Source: RGIG1934 sp964492545
GTDB lineage: Bacteria > Bacillota > Clostridia > Lachnospirales > Lachnospiraceae
Reading direction: 5' to 3'
Assembly: GCA_964492545.1 (NCBI GenBank)
Contig: CAZBKO010000006.1
Span: forward strand, 1-46,396
DNA: 46,396 nucleotides
Position 1 is the first letter of the stretch. Every line of letters begins with the position of its first letter. Below are positions 16,767-26,108 of the stretch, one piece after another. The notes beneath the pieces are model-generated. The model searched no databases and was not told where the DNA came from. It was given only the letters and a program-made list of their open reading frames with translations. Both the position numbers and the translations under genes were made by a program.

Positions 16767-18866
16767 ATGCAGGAATTATTTACAAACAGGGAACTTAGTT
16801 GGTTAGATTTTAACCACAGAATATTATTAGAAGCAAGAGATAAGGAAAAACCGTTGTTTGAGAGACTTAAGTTTTTGAGCATTACGGCATCAAATATGGA
16901 TGAATTCTTTATGATAAGAGTGGCGTCGCTAAAAGATATGGTTCATGCTAAATGTGATAAGACTGATATAGCAGGACTTACCCCTCAGAAACAGCTTGAT
17001 ATGATCAGTGAAAAAACACACAATCTGGTAAATCTTCAGTACACAACATTTGGACGTTCACTAATGCCACTGCTTAGGCAGAACAATCTGAATATTGTAT
17101 TGGCACATAAGGATTTTAATGATGCCCAAAAGGAATTTGCGGATAAATACTTTGAGACAGATGTATATCCTGTTCTTACACCTATGGCTGTTGATTCATC
17201 AAGACCATTTCCTCTAATTCGAAATAAAACACTTAATATAGGAGCTCTGATTCAAAAAAAAGAAAAAACTGTCGAATTTGCCACTGTGCAGGTTCCATCG
17301 GTACTTCCACGTATTGTAAGAATTCCATCAGATGATGCCCAGACAGTTACAATAACTACACTTGAACAGATAATTGAGAGAAATATTGATAAATTGTTCT
17401 TAAACTACAAGGTTCTCTGTGCATGTCCATACAGAATTATGAGAAATGCTGACTTGACAATTGATGAGGACGAGGCAGCAGATTTATTAAAGGAAATTCA
17501 AAAGCAGCTGAAGAAAAGACAGTGGGGAGAAGTAATCAGGCTGGAAATAGAGGAGAAGATGGATAAGGACCTCCTTAAATATCTAAAAAAAGAAATTGGA
17601 GTTAAGGAGGAAGATATTTTTAAGGTAAATGGGCCAATAGACTTGACATTTTTAATGAAGGTATATGGTCTTGAAGGATTTGACACCCTAAAGGATAAGA
17701 AGTATATTCCTCAAATTGTACCGGCACTTAATACGGATGAGGATATATTTTCACAGATTAGACGAGGAGATGTGCTTCTGCATCATCCTTATCAGACATT
17801 TGAACCTGTAATTGAGTTTGTTAAACAGGCGGCCAATGACAGGGATGTTCTTGCAATCAAGCAGACATTGTATAGGGTTAGCGGCAATTCGCCTATTATT
17901 GCTTCTTTGGCTCAGGCAGCAGAAAACGGAAAACAGGTTACAGTACTTGTTGAATTAAAGGCTAGATTTGATGAGGAAAACAATATTATTTGGGCAAAGA
18001 AATTAGAAAAGGCCGGATGCCATGTTATATATGGACTTGTAGGACTTAAAACTCACAGTAAAATAACCCTAGTTGTGAGAAAGGAAGAGGATGGAATAAA
18101 CAGATATGTTCATCTGGGAACCGGAAACTACAATGATGCAACTGCAAAATTATATACAGATATGGGAATACTTACCTGTAACCCTTCCATAGGTGAGGAT
18201 GCAACTGCTGTATTCAATATGATATCAGGATATTCGGAGCCACCGGTATGGAACAGACTTTCTCTTGCACCATTGTGGCTTAGAGATAAATTCCTGCATT
18301 TGATAAGACGTGAGATAAAAAATGCGAAAGATGGAAAAAAGGCTGTAATAATCGCAAAAATGAATTCACTTTGTGATGAAAAAATAATCTCAGCATTATA
18401 TGAGGCTTCAAGTGCGGGAGTCCAAATCGATTTGATAATAAGAGGCATCTGCTGTCTGAGAGTAGGAATACCGGGAATTAGTGAAAATATAAGAGTTCGC
18501 TCTATTGTAGGAAGATTTTTAGAACACAGCAGAATATTCTATTTCTATAATGACGGAAATGATGAAGTATATATGGGAAGTGCAGACTGGATGCCGAGAA
18601 ATCTTGATAAACGTGTGGAAATACTTTTTCCTGTGTTAGATGATGAGCTTAAGGAGGAAGTAAAGCACATTTTGGATATTCAGTTAAATGACACACTTAA
18701 GGCCCATATATTGGGAAGTGATAATGTTTACGAAAAAATAGACAGACGCGGAAAAACGCTTCTTGGTTCACAGGATTATTTTTGTAAAGAAGCAGTTAAG
18801 AGAGCAAGAATATCAAAAAAAGAAGCTAAAGAACGTGTATTTAAACCTATGCAATCCCATGAGTAG
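16767..18866 (+). CDS. ppk1: Polyphosphate kinase
   Basis: PPK1 reversibly moves the gamma phosphate of ATP onto polyphosphate through a phospho-histidine. The 699-residue protein matches family length. It has the N-terminal NRELSWLDFNHRIL motif, the head domain, and the two phospholipase-D-like catalytic domains with His motifs THSKITLVV (autophosphorylated His) and LEHSRIFYF (second catalytic His), plus HLGTGNYND. A strong AGGAGGT lies six bases before the ATG. Next to ppx and just upstream of rel it forms a phosphate and stringent-response stress group; coregulation through the leader at 15156 is inference. Confidence 0.97.
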   Translation: MQELFTNRELSWLDFNHRILLEARDKEKPLFERLKFLSITASNMDEFFMIRVASLKDMVHAKCDKTDIAGLTPQKQLDMISEKTHNLVNLQYTTFGRSLMPLLRQNNLNIVLAHKDFNDAQKEFADKYFETDVYPVLTPMAVDSSRPFPLIRNKTLNIGALIQKKEKTVEFATVQVPSVLPRIVRIPSDDAQTVTITTLEQIIERNIDKLFLNYKVLCACPYRIMRNADLTIDEDEAADLLKEIQKQLKKRQWGEVIRLEIEEKMDKDLLKYLKKEIGVKEEDIFKVNGPIDLTFLMKVYGLEGFDTLKDKKYIPQIVPALNTDEDIFSQIRRGDVLLHHPYQTFEPVIEFVKQAANDRDVLAIKQTLYRVSGNSPIIASLAQAAENGKQVTVLVELKARFDEENNIIWAKKLEKAGCHVIYGLVGLKTHSKITLVVRKEEDGINRYVHLGTGNYNDATAKLYTDMGILTCNPSIGEDATAVFNMISGYSEPPVWNRLSLAPLWLRDKFLHLIRREIKNAKDGKKAVIIAKMNSLCDEKIISALYEASSAGVQIDLIIRGICCLRVGIPGISENIRVRSIVGRFLEHSRIFYFYNDGNDEVYMGSADWMPRNLDKRVEILFPVLDDELKEEVKHILDIQLNDTLKAHILGSDNVYEKIDRRGKTLLGSQDYFCKEAVKRARISKKEAKERVFKPMQSHE

Positions 18867-18877
18867 TTAATTAAGCA

Positions 18878-18906
18878 TTGCATTTTTGCTCAATTATAAC
18901 TATAAT
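18878..18906 (+). promoter_or_regulatory. SigA-type promoter of rel
   Basis: TTGCAT (18878-18883) and a perfect TATAAT (18901-18906) are 17 bases apart, giving a leader of about 50 bases. rel can therefore be transcribed independently of ppx-ppk. Confidence 0.65.
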
Positions 18907-18962
18907 AAACAATTATATTACTTACATTAGCATTAGTGTGACAGAAAGGCATGTGGTGACAT

Positions 18963-21223
18963 ATGGCAGATACAGATACGACAATAATTAACCAACCATT
19001 AAAGAATCCAGACGAATTTGATAATCCAGATGAATTATATGACAGACTTATTGCAGCTATTTTGAAGTATCATCCATCAACTGATATTTCTATGGTTGAG
19101 AAGGCATATACAATAGCACGTAATGCACATAAGGACCAGAAGAGAAAGTCTGGGGAACCATATATTATTCATCCTATTTCTGTTGCAATTATACTAGCGG
19201 AGCTTNNNNNNNNNNTGTTGCAGGACTGCTTCATGATGTAGTTGAAGATACAGTTCTGACATATGATGATATAGTTCGTGAATTTAGTGAAGAGGTAGCA
19301 TTACTAGTTGATGGTGTTACCAAGCTGACACAGTTATCCTACGATGCGGATAAGATTGAGGTGCAGGCAGAGAATTTAAGAAAGATGTTTCTTGCAATGG
19401 CTAAGGATATCAGAGTTATTCTTATTAAGCTTGCAGACAGACTTCATAATATGAGAACACTTCAATATATGAGACCTGAGAAGCAGAAGGAAAAAGCACG
19501 TGAGACAATGGAGATTTACGCACCAATTGCTCATAGATTAGGTATTTCCAAGATTAAGATAGAACTTGATGATCTTTCTCTTAAATATCTTCAGCCAGAT
19601 GTTTATTATGATTTGGCAGAGAAGATAGAACAGAGAAAGTCACAGCGTGAGAAGTTCGTTGAAGATATAGTTGATGAAGTTAAGAGACATATAGATAATG
19701 CCGGAATTAAGGCAAAGATAGATGGCAGGGTTAAGCATTTCTTCAGTATTTACAGAAAGATGGTTAATCAGGACAAGACACTCGACCAGATTTTTGATTT
19801 ATTTGCCGTAAGAATTATAGTGGATTCTGTCAAGGACTGTTATGCAGCACTTGGTGTTATTCATGAGATGTACAAGCCAATTCCCGGAAGATTCAAGGAT
19901 TACATTGCGATGCCTAAGGCTAATATGTACCAGTCTCTTCACACAACGTTAATTGGACCAAGTGGACAGCCATTTGAGATTCAGATTAGAACCTTCGAAA
20001 TGCATAAGACAGCTGAATATGGTATTGCTGCACACTGGAAATACAAGGAAGGCGCAGATGGTAAGAATTCTCAGGATACTGAGGAGGCTAAGCTAAGCTG
20101 GCTTAGACAGATTCTTGAATGGCAGAGAGATATGTCAGATAACAAGGAATTTTTAAGCCTTCTTAAGAGTGATCTTGATTTGTTCTCTGAGAACGTATAT
20201 TGCTTTACACCTACAGGCGATGTTATGAACCTTCCAAACGGTTCGACAACAATTGATTTTGCTTATGCAATTCATACGGCTGTGGGAAATAAGATGGTTG
20301 GTGCACGAGTTAATGGCAAGATGGTAACCATCGATTATAAGATTCAAAATGGTGATAGAATTGAGGTAATTACATCTCAGAATTCCAATGGTCCAAGTCG
20401 TGACTGGCTTAAGATTGTTAAGAGTACACAGGCAAAGAATAAGATTAATCAGTGGTTTAAGTCTCAGCTTAAGGAAGATAATATTTCCAAGGGCAAGGAT
20501 TTGATTACCAAGTACTGTAAGACAAGAGGACTGTTATTATCGGACTTAACTAAGCCTGAATATATGGAAAGAGTATTTACTAAATATGGTTTCAGAGATT
20601 GGGATTCAGTAGTTGCGGCTATTGGACATGGCGGACTCAAAGAAGGCCAGGTCGTTAATAAGCTGATTGAAGAATATGATAAGCACAATAAGAAGACAAT
20701 AACTGACGCCGAGGTGCTTGACCTTGTCAATGATAATAAGGAAAACAAAGCCAAAAAGACAAGCGGCGGAATAGTTGTAAAGGGTATTGATGATGTTGCA
20801 GTTAGATTTTCTAAATGCTGTAGTCCTGTACCTGGTGATGAAATTGTAGGATTTGTTACAAGAGGAAGAGGAATTTCAATTCACAGAACAGACTGTATTA
20901 ACATAATGAGTTTGCCTGAGCTTGAGAGAGTACGACTAATTGAGGCAGAATGGCAGGCAGGCAGCGAGAGAAGCGACGGTAACAAGTATGCGGCAGAGAT
21001 TAAGCTGTATGCCAATAATAGAACAGGTATACTTGCAGATTTATCAAAGATTACAACTGAGCGTAAGATAGATGTAACTAATATGAATGTGAGAACCAGC
21101 AAGCAGGGTATTGCTACAATCACAATGGGATTCGATATTGGAAGTGTTGAAGAATTAAACAGACTCATCGATAAGATGAGAAATGTCGAAAGTATAATTG
21201 ATATTGAAAGAACAACAGGCTAA
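18963..21223 (+). CDS. rel: Bifunctional (p)ppGpp synthetase/hydrolase
   Basis: A long Rel protein that makes and degrades the alarmone (p)ppGpp. Order: HD hydrolase domain (IIHPISVA, then LLHDVVEDT and DGVTKLTQL), synthetase domain (GRVKHFFSIYRKM, and YQSLHTTL), a TGS domain (FTPTGDVMNLPNGSTTIDFAYAIHT), a helical and Cys-containing region (FSKCCSPVPGDEI), and a C-terminal ACT domain. The RFKDYI motif is the RxKD form typical of bifunctional enzymes. An N run after residue 81 (AEL) puts the two sides out of frame. In relatives about seven codons lie between this point and VAGLLHDV, about 20 bases where 10 N are shown, so this is an assembly gap and not a broken gene. The ribosome site (GGTGAC) is weak. 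Confidence 0.93.
19206..19215. other. Assembly gap inside rel (10 N)
   Basis: Ten unknown bases. The downstream frame is offset from the upstream frame, so the true gap length is not 10. Conservation around the HD motif suggests about 20 missing bases. Confidence 0.95.
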
Positions 21224-21242
21224 TAGCAGAAATGGATAAGAT

Positions 21243-21866
21243 ATGAGAATTGTCAGAGTAACAGTTGGGATAATGTGTACGAATACGTACATAGTTTTTG
21301 ATCAGGATACACTTGAGGGAGTATTGATTGATCCAGGTGACAAGGAAGAAATGATTGTCAACAAGATTGAAGAATATAAGGTGAAGCCACAGGCGATATT
21401 ACTCACACATGGACATTTTGACCACATTGGAGCTGCAGACGGACTTAGAAAAAGATACGGGATTGAAATTTATGTCATGGAAGCTGAGAAGGAATTAATG
21501 GCATCAGAGGACAATTTAGCATCATTAATCAGAAGGCAGATAAGCCTAAGTGCAGATAAATATTTACAGGAAAATGATGTTATAACAATAGCAGGAATAA
21601 CATTTAAAGTGCTCCATACACCGGGACATACTATTGGCAGCTGCTGTTATTATGTTGAAAATGAGGGCGTTTTATTTAGTGGAGATACTTTGTTTTGTAA
21701 TTCTCATGGACGAACAGATTTCCCTACAGGAAGTCAGAGCAGCATAATGAGGTCAATTACAGAGAGATTGATTGTATTACCAGAAGATACAATGGTATAT
21801 CCGGGTCATAATGATGAGACTACCATAGGATATGAAAGGCATAATTATGATATTTATCAGATTTGA
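21243..21866 (+). CDS. Metallo-beta-lactamase-fold hydrolase (glyoxalase II-like)
   Basis: A 207-residue cytoplasmic MBL-fold enzyme. The metal ligands are visible in order: THGHFDH (HxHxDH), HTPGHT, FSGDTLF and a final YPGHNDET. The compact form without the C-terminal helical domain of classical glyoxalase II is common in Firmicutes and often found beside rel; the substrate is probably a thioester such as S-lactoylglutathione or a similar thiol adduct, not proven. It lies 19 bases after rel and overlaps hemZ, so the genes rel-MBL-hemZ-HD read as one operon. Confidence 0.9.
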   Translation: MRIVRVTVGIMCTNTYIVFDQDTLEGVLIDPGDKEEMIVNKIEEYKVKPQAILLTHGHFDHIGAADGLRKRYGIEIYVMEAEKELMASEDNLASLIRRQISLSADKYLQENDVITIAGITFKVLHTPGHTIGSCCYYVENEGVLFSGDTLFCNSHGRTDFPTGSQSSIMRSITERLIVLPEDTMVYPGHNDETTIGYERHNYDIYQI

Positions 21867-23346
21867 GAATGAATTCAATTTTGAATATGATATTCAGGCA
21901 CTTATACGTTCTTTTTATCCGGGAGAGCAGCTTAAGACAATAATGCCGGGACAGACAATAGATTTAGAAGCATACAGTGAACAGGTGAGATTCATTGTAA
22001 GCTTCTATTATTTAGTGCGTGGAAATAAGAATGACATAATAAAGATAACAGTATGTGACCATAAGGATAATATTTTGAGTACTATGGAAGCTGTAACTGA
22101 TTATTCAGACCGCGTAGATACAAAAAATGTATTAAAGAGAGCTCTTTATGATGTTCTTTCACCTTTGGCTGGTAAGACACTTCCGTGGGGAACCTTATCA
22201 GGAATTAGACCAACTAAGATTACAAGCAGATTGTTAGAGTCAGGGATGAATATGGCTGATGCGAAGGAATATTTGCAGAATACATATTATATTTCAGATG
22301 AGAAGGCGGATCTTAGTCTGCTTATTTCAAAAAACGAGATGGATATTTTGAGTAAAATAGACTATAAGAACGGATACAGCATATATATTGGCATACCATT
22401 TTGCCCAACAACATGTCTGTATTGTTCGTTTACCTCTTACCCAATATCAATGTACAGACAGAAGGTGCGCTCGTACATTGATGCTATGTGTAAGGAAATA
22501 GATTTTGTTTCTAAGGAATTTTCAGATAAGCATTTGAATACTATATACATTGGTGGCGGTACACCAACGACCCTCGAGCCGGATATGCTTGATATATTAC
22601 TTAGTACAATTAGAGAAAAATTTGACTTTAGTTATAACCTTGAGTTTACAGTTGAGGCAGGAAGACCAGACAGCATTACCAGGGAAAAACTAGAAGTTCT
22701 TAAGAAATACAATGTGTCAAGAATTTCAATTAATCCACAGACAATGAAGCAGCAGACACTTGATATTATAGGAAGACGTCACACTGTAACTCAGGTGGTT
22801 GATGCATTTAATATGGCAAGAGAATTGGGATTTGATAATATCAATATGGATTTTATTGTTGGACTTCCAGAGGAAACAATAGAAGATATTGCTGATACTA
22901 TGAATAAGACAATAGAGATGCATCCGGATAGCGTGACAATTCACTCACTGGCTATTAAGAGAGCTGCAAGACTTAATATTTTCAAAGAAGAGTACGACAG
23001 ATATACATATAATAATAGTGAGGAGATTATGAATCTTACAAGAAAAAGTGCACAGGCAATGGGACTTGAACCATATTATTTGTATAGACAGAAAAATATG
23101 ACAGGAAATATGGAGAATGTGGGATATGCATCTAATGGAAAAGCTGGTATTTATAACATTCTGATAATGGAAGAAAAGCAGCCGATAATAGCAATTGGTG
23201 CAGGTGCTTCTACAAAAATAGTTTATCCTGATGGAAAGACGATAGTAAGGGTTGAAAATGTTAAGGATGTTGATGAGTATATCAGCCGTATTGATGAGAT
23301 GCTTGAGAGAAAGAAGAAGGCTGTTGGGGATTGGAGGCAGGCTTAA
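21847..23346 (+). CDS. hemZ: HemZ-like radical SAM coproporphyrinogen III oxidase family protein
   Basis: A protein of about 499 residues. An N-terminal part of about 160 residues is followed by a radical SAM domain with the cluster motif CPTTCLYC (CxxxCxxC), the YIGGGTPTTL segment and the INPQTMKQ region of the HemN/HemZ group. The extra N-terminal region and overall length fit HemZ. By family it may take part in heme synthesis, but HemN-like proteins include heme chaperones and methyltransferases, and no other heme gene is in this window. The ATG at 21847 has AAAGG seven bases upstream; an in-frame ATG at 21832 is an alternative. It overlaps the end of the MBL gene. Confidence 0.85.
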   Translation: MIFIRFENEFNFEYDIQALIRSFYPGEQLKTIMPGQTIDLEAYSEQVRFIVSFYYLVRGNKNDIIKITVCDHKDNILSTMEAVTDYSDRVDTKNVLKRALYDVLSPLAGKTLPWGTLSGIRPTKITSRLLESGMNMADAKEYLQNTYYISDEKADLSLLISKNEMDILSKIDYKNGYSIYIGIPFCPTTCLYCSFTSYPISMYRQKVRSYIDAMCKEIDFVSKEFSDKHLNTIYIGGGTPTTLEPDMLDILLSTIREKFDFSYNLEFTVEAGRPDSITREKLEVLKKYNVSRISINPQTMKQQTLDIIGRRHTVTQVVDAFNMARELGFDNINMDFIVGLPEETIEDIADTMNKTIEMHPDSVTIHSLAIKRAARLNIFKEEYDRYTYNNSEEIMNLTRKSAQAMGLEPYYLYRQKNMTGNMENVGYASNGKAGIYNILIMEEKQPIIAIGAGASTKIVYPDGKTIVRVENVKDVDEYISRIDEMLERKKKAVGDWRQA

Positions 23347-23906
23347 TGGGAGAAGATTTATTTGACAGAATTATTAATGATGCCATAAGACATGGAATAT
23401 GTGTAAGCAATCTTGCATATGCTCTGGCCAATGAACTTGAATTGCCGGAGGACAAATGCTATGAGCTTGCACTTGCAGGAATGGTGCATGATATTGGAAA
23501 AATAAGACTTGCAGCATTTTTATATGGTCAGGATGATGAGACTATGCAGGTTGAACAGATGAAATATGTTAGAATGCATTCTAAGTTAAGCTATGATATT
23601 ACCAGAGAAAAAGGATTTTCTGAGTTTATTCAGCAAAGTGTTTTGTATCATCATGAGAATTTTGATGGCTCAGGTTATCCGGAGAATTTGTCTGGAGAAA
23701 GTATTCCACTTGGCTCGAGAATTCTGAGAGTATGTGATGTGTTTGGAGCACTGATATCAGATAGAAGCTACAGAAAAGCATTTTCTATAGAGGCAGCAAC
23801 ATCGCTAATGATAGATGAAGTAAAGAATTTTGATATGCATATTTTTCTTGCATTTCAGCGTGTTATTAATGATAATGATGTGGAGAAGCTTATCGGTACA
23901 AAATAG
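23346..23906 (+). CDS. HD-GYP-like phosphohydrolase domain protein
   Basis: A stand-alone HD-domain protein of about 186 residues. It shows HDIGK (metal-binding HD), a later His (MHSKLSYDI), HHENFDGSGYP, which is the HD-GYP-type HHE..DGxGYP motif, and IPLGSRILRVCDVFGALISDRSYR. Classical HD-GYP proteins break down cyclic di-GMP; with no sensory domain attached the substrate here is open. The ATG overlaps the hemZ stop by one base (TAATG) with GGAGG eight bases upstream, so it is tightly coupled as the last gene of the rel operon. The GGDEF-kinase at the window start is the only other cyclic-di-GMP-type protein here. Confidence 0.85.
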   Translation: MGEDLFDRIINDAIRHGICVSNLAYALANELELPEDKCYELALAGMVHDIGKIRLAAFLYGQDDETMQVEQMKYVRMHSKLSYDITREKGFSEFIQQSVLYHHENFDGSGYPENLSGESIPLGSRILRVCDVFGALISDRSYRKAFSIEAATSLMIDEVKNFDMHIFLAFQRVINDNDVEKLIGTK

Positions 23907-23908
23907 AC

Positions 23909-23937
23909 TTGATAAATCTTTGCAATTATTCTACAAT
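23909..23937 (+). promoter_or_regulatory. SigA-type promoter of aspS
   Basis: TTGATA (23909-23914) and TACAAT (23932-23937) are 17 bases apart, immediately after the HD gene stop and about 35 bases before aspS. Confidence 0.65.
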
Positions 23938-23972
23938 ATAGAATTAGTTAGTAAAAAAGGAGATAAGTTATT

Positions 23973-25724
23973 ATGGCTGAATCAATGAAAGGACTTAAGA
24001 GAAGTCACAGATGTACAGAAGTATCAAATAAAAATATCGGAGAAACAGTTACAGTTATGGGCTGGGTTCAGAAGAGAAGAAATCTTGGAAGCCTTATTTT
24101 CATAGACTTAAGAGATCGTTCAGGAATATTACAGCTCGTATTTGATGAGAATTGTGTTCATGAGGAGGGATTTGCCAAGGCAGAATCCCTAAGAAGTGAA
24201 TTCGTTATTGCAGCAGTAGGTACAGTTCAGAAGCGTGGAGGAGCTGTTAACGACGCACTTAAGACTGGAGATATAGAAATTATGGTTTCTGACATAAGAG
24301 TATTGTCAGAGGCTCTTACACCACCTTTCCCAATTGAAGATGGTGCCAATACTAAGGATGAGTTGAGACTTAAGTATAGATATCTTGACCTTAGAAAGCC
24401 AAGACTTCAGAAGAATCTTAAGGTAAGAAGTGATATAACAACACTTGTAAGAGCATTTATGGCACCTGAGGGAGCAAGAGATTATCTTGTACCTAGCCGT
24501 GTTCATCCAGGTACATTTTATGCACTTCCACAGTCACCACAGTTATTTAAGCAGTTACTTATGTGCTCTGGATATGATAGATATTTACAGATAACTAAGT
24601 GCTTTAGAGATGAGGACTTAAGAGCTGACAGACAGCCTGAATTCACTCAGATAGATATGGAGTTATCATTTGTTGATGTTGATGATGTAATCGAAGTTAA
24701 TGAAAGACTTCTTAAGAAGCTGTGGAAGGATATTCTTGGCGTAGACATTCAGATACCATTTAGAAGAATTACATGGCAGGAAGCTATGGACACATATGGA
24801 TCAGATAAGCCTGATACAAGATTTGGAATGACACTTAAGGATGTTTCAGAAGTTGTAAAGGACTGTGGATTTGGTGTGTTTACAAGAGCACTTGAAAATG
24901 GTGGTTCAGTAAGAGGTATCAATGCATCAGGACAGGGTTCAATGCCAAGAAAGAAGATAGATGCTCTTGTGGAATTTGCAAAGGGATATGGAGCAAAGGG
25001 CCTTGCATATCTTGTAATTAATGAAGATGGCACATACAAGTCTTCATTTGCAAAGTTTATGACAGAAGAAGAGCTTGCGGCACTTGTAGATGCAATGGAA
25101 GGAAAACCGGGAGATTTATTATTGTTTGCCGCTGATAAGAATAAGGTTGTATATGATGTTCTTGGTGCACTTAGATGTGAACTTGCAAAGCAGCTTGATT
25201 TACTTGATAAGGATACATTTAACTTCTTATGGGTTACAGAATTCCCATTATTAGAGTACTCAGAGGAGCAGGGAAGATTTGTTGCAATGCATCATCCATT
25301 TACAATGCCAATGGAAGAAGATCTTCAGTATATTGATACAGATCCGGGCAAGGTAAGAGCTAAAGCTTATGATATCGTACTTAATGGTACAGAGCTTGGC
25401 GGTGGTAGCGTGAGAATTCATCAGGATGATATTCAGGAGAAGATGTTCGAGGTACTTGGATTTACTAAAGATGAGGCTTACGAAAGATTTGGATTCTTAT
25501 TGAATGCATTTAAGTATGGTGTTCCACCACACGCAGGACTTGCATTTGGACTTGACAGACTTGTTATGCATATGGCGAAAGAAGATAATATTCGTGATAC
25601 CATAGCATTCCCTAAAGTAAAAGATGCATCATGCCTTATGACAGATGCACCTAATGTGGTTGATGACAAACAGCTTGAAGAATTAAGTATTGCCATTAAT
25701 GTAGAAGAAGAAACACAAGAATAA
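23973..25724 (+). CDS. aspS: Aspartyl-tRNA synthetase, lacking about 16 residues at class II motif 1
   Basis: This enzyme charges tRNA with Asp. The 583 residues contain the OB-fold anticodon-binding domain (about 15-110), class II motif 2 (CFRDEDLRADRQPEFTQIDME), the bacterial GAD insertion (about 300-410) and motif 3 (GLAFGLDRLVM). At residues 160-166 the sequence runs VRAFM-APEGARD. Bacterial enzymes have some 16 more residues there, including GFLxxETPxL, the motif 1 with the invariant Pro of the dimer interface. The gap is in frame, near base 24462. Loss of motif 1 should be lethal for an essential enzyme, so a collapsed assembly or consensus error is more likely than a real deletion. It has its own promoter, GGAG ten bases before the ATG, and a terminator. 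Confidence 0.93.
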   Translation: MAESMKGLKRSHRCTEVSNKNIGETVTVMGWVQKRRNLGSLIFIDLRDRSGILQLVFDENCVHEEGFAKAESLRSEFVIAAVGTVQKRGGAVNDALKTGDIEIMVSDIRVLSEALTPPFPIEDGANTKDELRLKYRYLDLRKPRLQKNLKVRSDITTLVRAFMAPEGARDYLVPSRVHPGTFYALPQSPQLFKQLLMCSGYDRYLQITKCFRDEDLRADRQPEFTQIDMELSFVDVDDVIEVNERLLKKLWKDILGVDIQIPFRRITWQEAMDTYGSDKPDTRFGMTLKDVSEVVKDCGFGVFTRALENGGSVRGINASGQGSMPRKKIDALVEFAKGYGAKGLAYLVINEDGTYKSSFAKFMTEEELAALVDAMEGKPGDLLLFAADKNKVVYDVLGALRCELAKQLDLLDKDTFNFLWVTEFPLLEYSEEQGRFVAMHHPFTMPMEEDLQYIDTDPGKVRAKAYDIVLNGTELGGGSVRIHQDDIQEKMFEVLGFTKDEAYERFGFLLNAFKYGVPPHAGLAFGLDRLVMHMAKEDNIRDTIAFPKVKDASCLMTDAPNVVDDKQLEELSIAINVEEETQE

Positions 25725-25968
25725 TTATTTGAATAATTAATATAGCAGGCATACCTATTACAAAGTAGGTATGCTTTGTTTTATGTCTGAATAACTGCAT
25801 TCCTGCGATTGAACCGATACTTCCGCCAAGTATTGCAAATAAGAAAAGTGTTCGTTCCTTAATTCTCCAAGCACCTCTCTTAGCCTTGGACTTATCAATT
25901 CCCATACTGGAGAAACCACAAATGTTAATAACTACAAAATACAATACATAAAAATATTTTGGTATCAT
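25696..25968 (-). CDS. DUF1294 family small membrane protein
   Basis: A polypeptide of about 90 residues with two or three hydrophobic segments. It carries the DUF1294 signature: MGIDKSKAKRGAWRIKERTLFLFAILGGSIG followed, after a short stretch, by RHKTKH. The function of the family is unknown. The ATG at 25968 has AAAGGAG thirteen bases upstream, a rather long spacing. Upstream in-frame starts give a polar extension unlike the family. Its 3' end overlaps the end of aspS by 29 bases on the opposite strand, and the aspS terminator lies within its coding sequence. Confidence 0.8.
   Translation of the reverse strand: MIPKYFYVLYFVVINICGFSSMGIDKSKAKRGAWRIKERTLFLFAILGGSIGSIAGMQLFRHKTKHTYFVIGMPAILIIQIIILVFLLLH
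25749..25782 (+). terminator. Terminator of aspS, inside the convergent DUF1294 gene
   Basis: GCATACCTA pairs with TAGGTATGC (9 bp, perfect) over an 8-base loop, followed by TTTGTTTT. The stem also encodes part of the C-terminal region of the DUF1294 protein on the other strand. Confidence 0.75.
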
Positions 25969-26037
25969 AATTCGATATAAACTCCTTTGTTTTGATGTAT
26001 TATTAAAGTATACAACATAAATAATCAAAAATAAATC

Positions 26038-26066
26038 TTGATATTTACCAATATTAATGCTAAAAT
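26038..26066 (+). promoter_or_regulatory. Promoter of the exported Fn3 protein
   Basis: TTGATA (26038-26043) and TAAAAT (26061-26066) are 17 bases apart, about 40 bases before the start codon. Confidence 0.6.
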
Positions 26067-26108
26067 TTTAAATGTATGTTATTAATCAAATTTAGGAGAA
26101 AAATAATA

